Program-made: the position numbers and the translations under genes
Assembly (NCBI GenBank): GCA_030068075.1
Contig: CM057835.1
Span: 35,887,715-35,951,714, forward strand
Length of the DNA: 64,000 nt
Direction: 5' to 3'
From: Paguma larvata
Lineage: Eukaryota > Chordata > Mammalia > Carnivora > Viverridae
Shown: positions 33,625 through 45,344 of the stretch, piece by piece
How the letters are laid out: every line of letters begins with the position of its first letter
Numbering within the stretch: position 1 is the stretch's first letter
Notes under the pieces: model-generated
What the model was told of the DNA's origin: nothing
Seen by the model: only the letters and a program-made list of their open reading frames with translations
Database searches by the model: none

Positions 33625-33899
33625 ACCTTTGTTCTTTTACTATGATGTATAATATTGAGTGAATTTCATATTTGAACTAGCCTTCCTTGCATTCTTGGAA
33701 TACATCCCACTTGGTTATGATGTATCATTGTTTTAATAGGATGCTGGATTGGGTTTGCTAGTTGTTTGTTAAGGATTTTTGCTTCCATATTCATAAGTGA
33801 TATTGGTCTAGTCTTTTCTTGCAATAGGCTTCTTTTTTTTTAAGTTGAAGGAGCACATTTCTTTGTTACTTAGTGGGCATTCCAGGAAAGCCAAACATA

Positions 33900-34120
33900 G
33901 GTTTTTGTTTTTGTTTTTGTTTTAAGTTTATTCATTTTTGAAAGAGAGAGATGGAGCACGAGTGGGGAGGGGCAGAGAGAGGGAGACACAGAATCTGAAG
34001 CAGGCTCCAAGTCTGAGCTGTCAGCACAGAGCCTGATGTGGGACACAAACTCACGAACTATGAGATCACAACCTGAGCCAAAGTCTGATGCTTAACAGAT
34101 AGAGGCCACCCAGGCACCCC
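33900..34120 (-). mobile_element. can-SINE
   Basis: Duplications aagccaaacata (33888) and aagccaaagata (34121). The tail has become (GTTTTT)n. Confidence 0.9.
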
Positions 34121-34161
34121 AAGCCAAAGATAATTAATGGAAAAAAAATGCATTATTCTGA

Positions 34162-34370
34162 TTTTTTAAAAAAATTATTTATTTTTGAGACAGAGAGAGA
34201 GGAAGAGACTGCAAACCAGAGAGGGGCAGAGAAAGAGAGGGACACACAGAATCTGAAGCAGGCTCTGCACTGAGAGCCGTGAGCCTGATGTGGGGCTCCA
34301 ACTCACAAACCGTGAGATCATGACCTGAACCCAAGTTGGCCATTCAACTACTGAGCCGCCCTGGTGCCCC
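34162..34370 (-). mobile_element. can-SINE
   Basis: Duplications cattattctga (34151) and cactattctga (34373). Confidence 0.9.
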
Positions 34371-34433
34371 AACACTATTCTGAACTTAAGGCCAGTATTT
34401 GGAAAGACAGAATCAAGAAATAGAGTCAGAGGA

Positions 34434-34635
34434 GGGGCACCTGGGAGGCCCCATCAGTTAAGCATCTGATTTTGGCTCAGGTCATGATCTTTCAGCTTGT
34501 GAGTTTGAGGCCTACATAGGACTCTCTGCTGCCGGCACAGAGCTTGTTTCAGATGCTCTGACTACTCCCTCTCTGCCCCTCCCCTGCTTATGCTCTATCT
34601 CTCTCAATATACATAAATAAACTTTAAAAAAAAAT
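34434..34635 (+). mobile_element. can-SINE
   Basis: Head ggggcacctgggaggcccca, diverged in the A box, with a complete body. Confidence 0.88.
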
Positions 34636-34639
34636 GACA

Positions 34640-35400
34640 TAATTTGAAGTTTTTTTTTTTTTAAAGAAGTATAGTCAGAGTATGTTATGGAAATAAGTTA
34701 TAATGATCAAAGGGTATATGCAGTTACAGCCAATATTTTGAAAACACGGCAATAAGTACCAATGTCAATAAATATAGAACTAACAGTTTGGTGTGGAAAG
34801 CCCTGTCACATACATGTACAAAATACTGTGTAGGTTCAGAGCAGGAACAGCCAAATCAGGCCAAGGACTAAGGCAGACAGAAAAGTTGGTGTTTTGGCTG
34901 GGTCACTGAGAGCAAAATCCAGCTGCAGAGAGAACAGATAAACTATATAATTGTACATAACATAGATTAGTAGTGTAAGTGCTAAATAAGGCATTCAAAT
35001 CAGTAAATGACACAGGAAGGAACTTTTTACATGCATTGAAATGACTGGGAAAGAAAAGAAGGTGGAATTTAAGATGGTCTTTAAATTTCAGGTAGAATTG
35101 GGGTCAAGAAGGAGGGAGTGGGAAGAATTGGAATCTTAGGTAAAGACATAATTTGGGAGATGATAATTAGCAATTCTGGTGGCTGGAAGAGAACAGTGTT
35201 GAAAATACACTGAGGTCTCAGAAGACAAGTGTATCTTCAGAAAATAGACTTGAACAAAGTGAAGGCTAAAAACAAGACTAAGTAGATTGGAAAAACAAAA
35301 GGATGTACAATAGGGAAAGAGAAGAGTATAGAGACAGAAATAGATCTAGGAGTAAGAGGAAGAGAAAGGAGAGTTATCTAGCTGTAGTAATATTAAAAAT
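34640..35400. other. intergenic, no feature identified
   Basis: AG-rich sequence that may contain very old repeats. None assigned. Confidence 0.35.
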
Positions 35401-35403
35401 GGG

Positions 35404-35625
35404 GGTGGTACCTGGGTGGCTTAGTCCGTTGAGCATACGACTTCTGTTCGGGTCATGATCTCCCGATTCGTGAGCAGTTCTCGTGGTTTGTGTCAGCTGT
35501 GCTGACAGCTCAGAGCCTGGAAGCTGCCTCAGGTTCTGTGTTTCCCTCTCTCTCTCTGCCCCTTCCCCGTTTGTGCTGTGTCTCTCTCTGTCTATCTCAA
35601 AAATAAATACATGTTAAAAAAATTT
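35404..35625 (+). mobile_element. can-SINE
   Basis: Diverged middle with a small duplication (gatct..gattcgtgagcagttctcgtgg). Head, CT tract and tail are clear. Confidence 0.87.
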
Positions 35626-36465
35626 TTTTTAATGTGAAAGATAAACTATACTTATGATCAAACAAACAAAAAACATATTTGATGCCCACTTGGTGCAAAG
35701 TTCTTGAATACTGCTTCTCAAAAGATAAGAATTCCTGTTTTTTTTTTTTATGTATCTTTAAGTTTGATTAATATTTAGAATGTAATGGTATGTTTCTTTT
35801 GTGAACTATCATAGTACTATGTCAAAACATATGGATTTGACACACATCATGTCATTTGTCATATGTCAAAATGCTAAATTATGGGATTTCTGAAATTAAT
35901 TTTTAATTATATTAGGAATACATAAAACCATTCTTGTAAAAAAATGAAAACAATAGAAACATGGCTTAAGGGGTCCAATTTCGATTCTCTCTTTGACACC
36001 ACTATTAATGTAGTGTGTATTCTTCCGGACTTTTTGCCATGCATTTACATACTCATGAATTCATATAAAATATATACTTTTATATAAAAAAAAGTTATAC
36101 TGAATTTTTCCCTCTGAAACTTAAAAAACCCTCCAGTCCACCACTGGATTTATTAATCTTTTGAACTGCTGCATGTACTCTGTAATATGCAGTATTACAA
36201 TTCTTAGCCGTTTATCTGTTGTGGATGTCCCATCTCCTTAGGGTTAGTGAGCCAGACGAAAAAACTAGCCTACAACTCCTCAGGCAAGCATGAGATTTCC
36301 TTAGCACTGATAGCAATTAACGAAAGCGCAGGGTCACAGGGAAGTTGTAATTTTAAAATGTAATTTATCACGCCAAATAGTCTTCCAAATTAGCTGTATC
36401 AATTCACACGCCTATGTGAAGATTTTTAATCACTCCTTTATTGGCAGAAAGTTTTACACCCTAGG
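35626..36465. other. RPRD1A upstream flank, no feature identified
   Basis: AT-rich sequence up to the sharp change into the CpG island. No gene is seen on either strand. Confidence 0.4.
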
Positions 36466-36629
36466 ATGGTTTCATACTGGGCAAATCCCACTCGCCGCCA
36501 GGCCCCAGGCCCCGGCCCAAGCGGCACGCCCCCACGTGCCTCCCTTGCGCCAGTTTTGGCCCCGCCCTTCCGCTCAGCGGTCGCGCCGCTTGGCCTCGCC
36601 TCTTCCGAGGGCGGGGCCTGGCTGGGCCG

Positions 36630-36637
36630 TGACGTCA
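36630..36637 (+). promoter_or_regulatory. RPRD1A: CRE palindrome TGACGTCA
   Basis: A perfect 8-bp CREB/ATF site 14 bp upstream of a YY1-type motif and 172 bp before the start codon, in the position expected of a working core-promoter CRE. Binding is inferred from sequence only. Confidence 0.75.
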
Positions 36638-36650
36638 CTGCCGGCCGGAC

Positions 36651-36659
36651 GCCATCTTG
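36651..36659 (-). promoter_or_regulatory. RPRD1A: YY1-type motif
   Basis: GCCATCTTG is the reverse complement of the CAAGATGGC YY1 core often found near start sites of TATA-less CpG promoters. Confidence 0.65.
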
Positions 36660-36808
36660 CTAGTCTGCGGCCGGCCTTGGATGTGGCGGCAGCAGTAGTG
36701 AGGGCGTGGGGAAGGGTGGGGTGAGGGGGCGAGGCCGCGGCGCGGGCGGCGAAACTCTCCTCCCCTCAGCCCCACCGCGTGGGACGGCGTGAACGCGGTG
36801 TCGGAGGG

Positions 36809-36959
36809 ATGTCAGCCTTCTCTGAGGCGGCGCTGGAGAAGAAGCTGTCGGAGTTGAGCAACTCGCAGCAGAGCGTGCAGACCTTGTCCCTGTGGCTCAT
36901 CCACCACCGCAAGCACTCCCGGCCCATCGTCACCGTGTGGGAGCGGGAACTGCGTAAAG
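36809..36959 (+). CDS. RPRD1A: RPRD1A exon 1, start of CID domain
   Basis: Encodes MSAFSEAALEKKLSELSNSQ and on to VWERELRK, 50 codons plus one base (phase 1), ending at donor GTGAGT (36960). The N-terminal CID helices are recognisable (LEKKLSELSNSQQSVQTLSLW, WLIHHRKHSRPIV). The paralogue RPRD1B starts MSSFSESALEKK and differs after HHRKH, so RPRD1A is the better match. The ATG has G at -3. The open frame continues upstream through the 5' UTR without another ATG, which supports this start. Confidence 0.96.
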
Positions 36960-37160
36960 GTGAGTCGCCCCGCCACCCGGCCTGTTCCTTGGTGCCCCCG
37001 GGACCCGCCTCCCTGCGAGCCCCACTTCCCCAGCGACCCCAGCGACTCCAGCTCCCCGCTGCCCGGCACCGCCCTACCCAGCGTGCCCGGCTTCCTGGCG
37101 TCCGTGGTCCGCCGTCTAGGAGGAGCGGCGTGCCCTGCGCTTCCCGCAGAATCTGCGGTT

Positions 37161-38275
37161 AGTAGGTATTGTTGCATAAGAAATGAAGGATTAAAACAAA
37201 ACAGAACCCCTTCTGATTTAACACAGAGGCAGTAGATTCTGCCTCCAAATAGGGCCAGAAATTCAGGCAGTCAGATATTTTTTTCATTCTGTAGGTTATA
37301 ATGGAGGGTAAGGGTGAAAAAAGGTAGGGAAGCGGAAAGGAAAAGATTGGCGTGCGGATGGGAGTTAATTCCATCCTTTCTCTAACACTTCAACTCAATC
37401 TTGAAAAATTAATAGAGGAATCAGAATTTTAGAATTGGGGAATCTAAAATTGCATCCGTGCCTGATGCAGTGAAGGAACCCTGAATTTGTAGATTTTAGA
37501 GGACTAGAAAGCGTTCGGCGAATTTATTAATTTCTGGATTGCGGTTGCCTCACCTGAAAATGAGGGAGTTACATTGAGTGACCTAAAGTCTTTTCGTGCT
37601 CTATGATTATATACTTTAGGGCAGCGTGTTTGTTTTGCAAAACATGAGTCCTGTAAATGAAGTTAACTTTTTTGAGCAGTAGTCTGCTCTCACTATAATA
37701 TTCAGAATCATTTCACTTCTGCAGAGCAACTTTATCTGTAAGAACTGATTGTATGTCAGTGAGACTAAAAATTTAAAAATTCGTTTGCTTAGAGTCTGGG
37801 TTTGCACCGTCTTAATTCATTGCGTAGAAAGAATGTGCACTTTTCCTTATTGCTTCAGGCACTCTCGTGTATCGATATGATGGTTATTTATTAATTAGGG
37901 GTTTCAACAACCATTATTAATCAAAATGGATACTTGTTTACTGACCCGTATGAAAGCTGTATGCTGTGATGTATTAATATGAGAGCCACAATGTAGCATT
38001 GGCTATAGGGAATGGAAACGAACTATCCTTTTCTTGTGTATTTGCTTGTGGTTAATCTCTTAGGAGAAATGGACCTTATAGCCGGGTTTTTCAGTTCATA
38101 TGTGTGTACGTGTACTGGTGCTCAGGGAGGAATTCATCTTCTGTGAGTGGCCAGAAAGGTTTGAGAAACAGACATAAAGGTCTGGAGAAATAGCTGAATT
38201 TTGAGAAGGAAGTAGTTGTCTTTGCTCCTATTCTTTACTAGATTTCAAAATAAGCAAAAGGCTTATACTTTTTTG
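37161..38275. other. RPRD1A intron 1, proximal unique part
   Basis: About 1.1 kb next to the CpG island with no repeat I can name. Regulatory elements are possible but not shown. Confidence 0.4.
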
Positions 38276-39095
38276 GGGTTAGGGGAGAGTATTAGAGATG
38301 CATATAATCAATAAAGGATTGGTACCCAGACTATCTTAAGAATTACCACAAACCAATAGAAAGATGACAATACTATTAAAGGTACATGAGTGGAAACCGG
38401 AAAGACCTATAAATAGTGTTTAATCTTGTTGATCAGGAAAGAATAAACCAGTGAGGGACCACTTTATACCCTTCAATTTGCAAGAATTGGTGAAGATGAG
38501 GAGAAACAGTGGTTGAAGTGTAAAAAGGAGATAAACTCCGTGACTTCCTAATGAAGTTGAAGGCATATATATTTATATACACACATATATAACTGAGTTA
38601 GCAGTTCTCCTTCTAGGAATGTATTTTAGAAACTAATACCTGTGCTCAAGGAATTATATTTATTGTAGCTTCTTAGTAACAAAATTGGAAACAGCTGAAA
38701 CATCTCATTAGTTAGAGTATGGACAAATATATTGAAATGTTCATGGAATATAATACCAACCAGCGGTTTTTATAAATGGACTAGAGCTCCATGAAACAAC
38801 ATCACTAAATTAAAAATAACAACAAATAAGCAAAATGTTGAGCTAAGAAGGCAGGGTGCAGACCAATATGCCATTTGGTAAAGTTGGAAAACATGCAAAA
38901 ACAATACTCTGCTTCCTTCACAGATACCTGTAGTTATAGTTAGAAAAACATGCATAGTAATGATTAACATCACATTGCAAGATAGTGGTTACCATAAGGG
39001 AGAGAGGAAGTGAAATGGATCTGTCTTATCTTACATTACGTGTATTTTTTTAAACATTTGATACATGTGGGAAAATGATAAGATGTGCTATTAAC
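38276..39095 (+). mobile_element. old L1 3' end
   Basis: Ancient sense-strand L1 tail (ctgagttagcagttctcctt; ttggaaacagctgaaacatc; gatagtggttaccataaggg). Confidence 0.6.
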
Positions 39096-39177
39096 TGGGT
39101 TTGGGGTTATTTCCATACATTTAAATGCTTCATGATTAGAAAAAAATTAAAGGCATGTGAATAGATGCTGTAGAAGG

Positions 39178-39245
39178 AGAGTGGTGTTGGGTGATGGTGG
39201 TGGTGATAGTAATGGTGGTAGTCTGGTGATGGTGGTCATGCTGCT
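39178..39245. repeat. GGT/GAT-rich trinucleotide repeat
   Basis: Imperfect ggtggtgat units. A minus-strand frame through it yields a His/Thr-rich peptide that is not a gene. Confidence 0.7.
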
Positions 39246-39369
39246 GCAGTTCTGCTTGGTCGTGGGTTACCTGCCAAAAGTTCCTTCCTTCGGCATGACC
39301 GTACCTTTGTGGGGCAGAACCTTTGTGTTCCCCCACCTTTGCAGCGTTTCGCTCATCAACTATTTTCTT

Positions 39370-39594
39370 AGTGTTTATTTTTGAGAGGAAGTGGGAGAGA
39401 GAGAGAGAGCGCGTGCGAGCGTGTGATCAAGTGGGGGAGGGGCAGAGAGAGAGGGAGACATAGATTCCGAAGCAGTCTCCAGGCTCTGAGCCATCAGCAC
39501 AGAGCCCCAACGCGAGACTTGAACTCACGAAGTGGGAGATCATGACCAGAGTCGAAGTCGGACTGTTAACCAACTGAGCCACCCTGGCACCCCC
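39370..39594 (-). mobile_element. can-SINE
   Basis: Full-length reverse-complement SINE with a GAGAGCGCGTGCG stretch, CpG-containing and so perhaps relatively young. Confidence 0.88.
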
Positions 39595-40102
39595 TGCTTA
39601 TCAACTTTAGGATCCTCCATGGCCTGTAGCATAATGATAACGAGAATAACTGACCGAATACTAGCATTGTTTTAGCCATCTTACTGTGATATCGCGAATC
39701 CTCACTTAATCTCTACAAAGTAAGTATTTATAGAAGGAATTGGTCAAATTTGAAATAAATCAATAAATAAAATCAGTAGAACATTTTGTATTAAGCTTGG
39801 CATTCTTTACTTTCTTGAAGTGTTTAAAGAAGACAAATGTGACATTAGGAAAAATTACTGTTCAAAATATAAGAATCAGGTAAAATGGTAATGTCACACA
39901 TGGTGATTATTTAGTTATGAAGATATCTTTTCTTGTTCTAGCTTCCTTATTTTTGCCTCTTTTAAAGAAAGAATTTCTGGGGTGAGGAAAAAAAAGAATT
40001 TCTGTTTGGAGGTATATATCCCAAGGCCTTTAGGAAGACTAAAATAGCTATGTATTCCTTGAGAAATGAGATAGAGTATAACCAAAAAATAACAAGGATT
40101 TT
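39595..40102. other. RPRD1A intron 1, no feature identified
   Basis: Contains a degraded MIR-like phrase near 39640-39720 (tgataacgagaataactgac...). Otherwise unassigned. Confidence 0.3.
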
Positions 40103-40920
40103 GTTTCGTAACAGCTTTATTGAGTTATAATTAACATATACTATTCACTCATTTAAAGTATACAGTTCAGTGGTTTTAGTGTATCATGTAGTTGTGAGAC
40201 TACCACCACAATCAATTTTAGAACATTTTCATCACTCGAAAGGAAACTCTATGCCTTTTAGCCATTATCCCCCAACCCCCTCCGCTTTCCCCAGCGTTAG
40301 GCAACCATTAATTTACTTTGTCTCCATAGATTTGCCTATTCTTAGCATTTTGCTTAATGGAAGTATATAACAAGTCATCTTTTGTGATTGATTTCCTTTG
40401 ATTAGTATGTTTTCCAGGCTCACCCGTGTTGTCGCATTTTTCTTTCCTTTTTATGACCAAATAATAATCCATATGGATTTAACCATTTATCAGTTGATAA
40501 AATATTTTGATTATTTCCACTTTTTGCTATTATAAATAATATTGCTATGAACATTTGCATACAGGTTTTTGTGTGGATGTGTTTTTATATTTTTTGAATG
40601 TATACCTAGGGGTAAAATTGCTAGGTCATACAGAAATTGTATGTTTAACCTTTTGAGGCACTGCTAGACTTTTCCACAGTGGCTGCTTCATCCACTCCTA
40701 CCAGTAGTGTATGAGGGTCCAATTTTTCTGCATCTCTGCCAACACTTGTATTATGTGTCTTTTTTATAGCCAACCTGTTGGGTGTAAAGCGGTGTATGAT
40801 TGTGGTTTTCATATGTATTTCCCTGATGGCTAAGTATATTGAGTGTATTTTCATGTGCTTATGGCCATTTGTATGTTGTCTTTGGAGAAATGTTTGTTCA
40901 GATCCTTGCCCAGTTTTACA
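40103..40920 (-). mobile_element. L1 3' end
   Basis: Antisense L1 (agctttattgagttataatt; gtatacagttcagtggtttt; gccaacacttgtattatgtg), truncated where a SINE begins. Confidence 0.8.
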
Positions 40921-41112
40921 TTTTTTTTAATGTTTACTTATTTTTGAGAGGGGGGAAGGGCAGGGGCAGAAAAAGAGGGAGACACAGAATCCAAAGCATG
41001 CTTCAGGCTCCGAGCTGTCAGCACAAGAGCGCCACACGGACTTGAACTCATGAACCGAGAGATCATGACCTGAGCTGAAGTTGGATGCTTAACTGAGCCA
41101 CCCAGGTGCCCC
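40921..41112 (-). mobile_element. can-SINE
   Basis: Slightly shortened reverse-complement SINE with a G6 run. Confidence 0.88.
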
Positions 41113-42297
41113 AAATTGATTTTCATGTTAGTGTAAAATATCACTTAGTGAAAGATAATGATCTCCTAAAAATATTAGGGATTGGAGTGATTTGCATTTT
41201 GTAAATCTTTATATCTGTCTTAGTTGAAGCCAGCTCGATTCTCATGTCTCTGCCTTTGCATTTAGTCCTGTCATATTGTATATCACATGAGCTGTGGAAT
41301 ACACTAAACATGTGAGAGAACTAGGCTGAAAGAGGCAAATAATGTCAAAGGAAAAAAAGGGCAAATAATATCTTGGTATTATGGTGAAAATAGTTCTGAC
41401 TTCATAGACTCTGTGAAAATGTCTTGAGGACCCCCAGGGATCCACAGACCATGTATTGAGAACTAGTCCTGTAAATTGGTAGTTGGATCAAGAGGCTAGG
41501 ACACATTGCATTGCTTAAAGCAGACATTGCTTTGCCTTAAGCAGACATGTTCCCTCCAAAATATTAATGCCTGTCCTACAGTGTGAACTTTAACTGATTT
41601 TATGAAATTTTCTTTTTTCTTATAATTTTTTTAGGTTCTTTTTTCCTATGACATAAGCTTTTTAAAGAAATTGTTCATTTGATATTTTTGCTGTGGCAAA
41701 ATGTTGTTTAAGCAAAGTACCCTTAAATTTCTAATAAAAATAAAGGTGTGCTTCTAGATTAAACAGATATAATATGATAATCCATAGTTTTACTGATGTG
41801 TTTTTGGATAAAATGATTTTCATTTGAAATTGTCAGTAAGCTAATTCCGTTGATTTCCCTTATTTCCTAAATACCTATTGAGGGAGCTTCTGCTCTGTTG
41901 CTAGACCAAGGATGATACAGCAGGTACGAGACACATGGCTCTCTCATGGAGCTTGCATATCAGTCAGAGAAATGGACTCTACTAAATTAGTAACTGCACA
42001 GTGATACAAAGGAAAAATATAACTGGGAAACTAGTCTGGGCAGTCAGGGAAAGCTTCTTTGATTAGAGATTTGAAAAATGAGTAGAATTTACTAGGAACT
42101 GTACAAAATATATAGACAATTTTTACTGTTATTCAATCATTTGTGGTTTTATGTAGAACAAATGTTATTTGACATTGGATATATACATTTCCGTTCATGA
42201 TTCCTTTTTGGAACTAGGTAGGATAATAAGGTAAACATAAATTTTTAATGTTTTATGTTTACAAAGAACTTTAAGTGATTTAAGATATGTGTACATA
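41113..42297. other. RPRD1A intron 1, mostly unassigned; hAT (MER5-like) trace
   Basis: About 41420-41475 (tgaggacccccagggatcca...ttgagaac) resembles the end of a MER5/Charlie hAT element. The rest shows no recognised feature. Confidence 0.4.
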
Positions 42298-42507
42298 TTT
42301 TTAAATTTATTTTTGAGAGAGAGAGAGAGACAGAGACAGAGCATGAATGGGAAGGGGCAGAGAGAGAGGGAGACACTGAACCTGAAGCAGGCTCCAGGCT
42401 CTGAGCTGTCAGCACAGAGCCCGACACGGGGCTCAAACCTTTGAACATTGAGATCATGACCTGAGCCAAAGTTGAACACTTAACCGACTGAGCCACCCAG
42501 GCGCCCC
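42298..42507 (-). mobile_element. can-SINE
   Basis: Full-length reverse-complement SINE. Confidence 0.9.
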
Positions 42508-42518
42508 TTAGATATATG

Positions 42519-42674
42519 TTTTTTAATGTTTATTTATTTTGGAGAAAGAGAGAATCTCAAGCAGGCTCCATGCTCAGAGTGGAGCCAGACTCGGGTCGGG
42601 GCTTGATCTCACAAACTGTGCTAGGCTGAAATCAAGAGTTGGACATTTAACTGACAGAGCCACTCACATGCCCC
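42519..42674 (-). mobile_element. can-SINE, shortened
   Basis: Lacks part of the body. Flanking ttagatat/taagatat may be its target duplication. Confidence 0.82.
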
Positions 42675-42889
42675 TAAGATATTTACAATTTTTATGTTTA
42701 TAAAATGCATTAAGAGGATTACTTTGCTATCACTAGGTCTTTTGGTCATTTTTGGTTCTGTAGCATAACTCTTGGCTGCTATCAGATACCTATAATCTTT
42801 TATGGTTTTTCCTTAGTCTGTTCTTTAATAACTGAGAAATTAAGTAAAAACTTTACCGTACTTACATTAGATGCTTGGACTTTCCAGAT

Positions 42890-43640
42890 GTATTAAAAAG
42901 TGCACAGATATATCTTAGTAATAACACGCACATAATGTAAAATTCAAAAGGGAAAAAAGGTTATAAAGAGGGGTAAGACTCCTTCCCATTATTCCTCTTT
43001 AACTACAGATTTCCCTCACCTAGAATCAACTTAACAATATATGTATTTTTCCAGAATTTTCTATGTATATACAGTCACATATATAATTTTTTGTTTTCTT
43101 GTTTAGACAAATGGTAGAGTATTACTTAGACTTTCCTCTGTGTTGCTTTTTTTCCTTTTAATATATCTTTCAGATTGTTGCATATTTGTAAAAATGGTGT
43201 TGCCTTATTAAAAACAATTACTACATTGTTTTCTGTTTTTTGGACACACCAAAATTTATAACCGTTTCTTTATTGATGAACATTTGGGATGGGTGTGTTT
43301 TTTAATCTTAATATTTATAAATATTAACTTATGTTACTAAATATTCCAATTTTTTCTTAATGGTTTCACCTGACTTAAGAGGCCATGATAGAAATGGTTA
43401 GGCATTAGTGTATGGCACCGTTTTTTTAAGTTCATTTTTATCCCCACCTTTTTGATATGTCTTTTATCATAAATTAAGTTTGTATATGTATTTGGCATAT
43501 TTCTAGACGGTCATTCTGTTTCATTTATGTGTCTATTTATGCACCACTATCCCGCTCTTTAGTTTTCATACCTGGTAGGACCTCGCCCCACCCCACTCCT
43601 CCCTACTCTGCCCCCTGCAAATTGGCCTTTTATCTCTAGA
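42890..43640 (-). mobile_element. ancient L1 fragments
   Basis: Antisense L1 3' end (about 42900-43310) followed by ORF2-like sequence (about 43430-43560, tcattctgtttcatttatgt). Diverged. Confidence 0.5.
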
Positions 43641-44300
43641 ATCAACTTGTCATTTACAGGAAAACAAAACAAAAAAACATTTTGGTGTTTTTGGAGTTAA
43701 ATTTCAGTTTATACATTAGCTTAAAGAGAGTTTACATCTTTCTAATGGCAAATCATAGGCTGAGAACCATGCAATCTTACCTAAATGTATTTACTATAAT
43801 TCTTTAAATAAGTGGTTCTCAAACTTGTTTAGATATCAGTTCTTGGTATTTTATAAAGGTTTGTAAAGACTATTGTGTAATACAGACTTAACTTTAAAAA
43901 TAACTTTGTGCTAAATGTATGTTGTTTAATTCTAGGACAGACTAATAGAAGGCTCTGTCAAAGGATTAAAGCCACATTATGCAAAAAGACTTAAAACTGA
44001 AAAAATATTTTTTGTAAATTGAGAAAATGGCTTGCTTGGTTGATTTTTTTTGTTGTTGTTGTTGGCATGCTTTGGTCTAGCTCAAGGAACATCATTCTGC
44101 TTCAAGAGCATGGCTCAAAATTCTTGTGTATTCAATAGTCTTTGTTTCATTAGTATTTGCTCAAATCATACTGTGTACTGGATTCTGTTTTATATATCTT
44201 TTTAAATAAGTGAAATCTCTTTGGGTAGTCAAGGACCATATTTTTGCTGATCAGAAAATTCAGTTTTCTTAGCAGAGTGTCATGGATTATTATCTTGAAC
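43641..44300. other. RPRD1A intron 1, no feature identified
   Basis: AT-rich sequence with a small (GTT)n at about 44050-44064. Confidence 0.35.
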
Positions 44301-44307
44301 AACACTT

Positions 44308-44745
44308 AACGATGGTTAATTTTGTGTGTCACGCCGACTAGGCTATGAGGCGGCTAGATATTGGGTCATACAGTATGTTTGTGAAGTAATTTCTGGAAAT
44401 TTAACATTTGAATGTGAGTACAGCAGATTGCCCTCCTTTAATGTGAGTTGACCTCCATCAATTGGAGGCCTGAATAGAACAAAAAGGCTGAGTAAGTAAG
44501 AGGGAACTCTTCCTCCTGACTGTTCTTTCTTGCCTTTGAACTCACACTGAAACATGGTGTAGACTGGAACTACACCGTCACTTCTCATGGGTGTCCAGCT
44601 TGCTGACTGCAGGGCAGGTCTTGGGACTTGACAGTGTCCATAATCTTATATAAGCTACTTCCTTTGAATATTATAGTCTCTTTATATGTATATGCACACA
44701 CACATTTTATTGGTTATGTTTCTCTGGAGAACTTTCAGTAATATA
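44308..44745 (+). mobile_element. ancient interspersed repeat, family unassigned
   Basis: Its phrases (tggttaattttgtgtgtcac; ggcctgaatagaacaaaaag; ttggttatgtttctctggag) belong to a widespread old mammalian repeat that I cannot name with certainty. Confidence 0.5.
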
Positions 44746-45019
44746 GCAACTTTATCTCGCTTTACTATGATTTAGTTAGTAAATCAACTATATTAATTGT
44801 GGATTTAATCCAAGTAAGTCACTTTTTGAGAATTTTAAAAAAGCAACCGATACGCTTTAACTAGCACATAGTTATAGCACGTAAAAAACTCTTAATGACT
44901 AAAAATAATTTCATTTTATATGTTTTTAATTTGGTGCTTTAGATATTAAGTGTGCTTTCTACCATCAATATGCTGATAACTCTTAGTGATCCTTTTTTTA
45001 GCCCCAGTTTTAGTGTTAC

Positions 45020-45340
45020 CGAGTGGTATTTCTTGAGCACTACAAACTCACCTCGCACAAAACAACCCTTTATGTTATCTTTCCCCACTCTCATCCCACT
45101 GTTGTTCTTTTTGGCTTTCCTGTTCCAGTGAAAGACATTACTGTCAACCAGGTGCCCAAGCTTAGAACTTTTAAGTTTGGCTTGGCCACTGTCCATACAT
45201 ACCTCACCTTCAGCTCTTTTGTTGCTATTTTAGCACTGTCTCTACTGCCCACATTCTTATCTTTCACTAACACCCTTGCAGTAGCCTTCCATCTAATTTC
45301 CTTGTGTTTAAATTCTTCTACCATCCACTTGTCCTCCTTA
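45020..45340 (+). mobile_element. L2 LINE fragment
   Basis: Resembles the L2 3' coding region upstream of the part seen at 23.2 kb (actgtcaaccaggtgcccaa). The 110-codon frame across it is chance. Confidence 0.45.
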
Positions 45341-45344
45341 CTAA

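Larger units (their letters stand above)
31195..33835 (-). mobile_element. old L1 LINE, minus strand, SINE-interrupted
   Basis: Antisense L1: the 3' end at 31583-31885 (tagtggcatttagtacatct), then a jump to ORF2 sequence from 31900 to about 33835 (tatgcagtgtcctttgcaat; tcttgtatcctgttattttg; tcctgatcttagggggaaag). The jump implies an internal deletion or two joined copies. SINEs at 31246, 31476, 32126, 32640 and 33414 interrupt it. Confidence 0.75.
36470..37160 (+). promoter_or_regulatory. RPRD1A: CpG-island promoter of RPRD1A
   Basis: An abrupt switch from AT-rich DNA to dense CpG sequence over about 690 bp, spanning the 5' UTR, exon 1 and the start of intron 1. There is no TATA box. Sites visible by eye are GC boxes (ccccgccc 36560-36567; gggcggggc 36609-36617), two ETS cores CTTCCG (36567-36572, 36602-36607), a full CRE palindrome TGACGTCA (36630-36637) and a YY1-type GCCATCTTG (36651-36659). 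This is typical of a broadly expressed gene. The start site probably lies around 36640-36700. Confidence 0.85.

Noticed and set aside
36000..36460. Divergent gene sharing the RPRD1A CpG island
   Set aside because: No exon, start codon in a good context or splice donor was seen on the minus strand upstream. The island ends abruptly near 36470.
36960..37162. Extension of the RPRD1A exon 1 frame past 36959
   Set aside because: A strong GTGAGT donor ends the exon and the downstream exon joins in phase. The extra residues are not part of the known family.
36812..37177. 121-codon minus-strand frame opposite RPRD1A exon 1
   Set aside because: High GC lowers stop-codon frequency, and the frame mirrors the conserved sense exon. 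No domain or start context supports it.
39136..39336. His/Thr-rich small protein
   Set aside because: It is the minus-strand reading of a GGT/GAT repeat with no conservation evidence.
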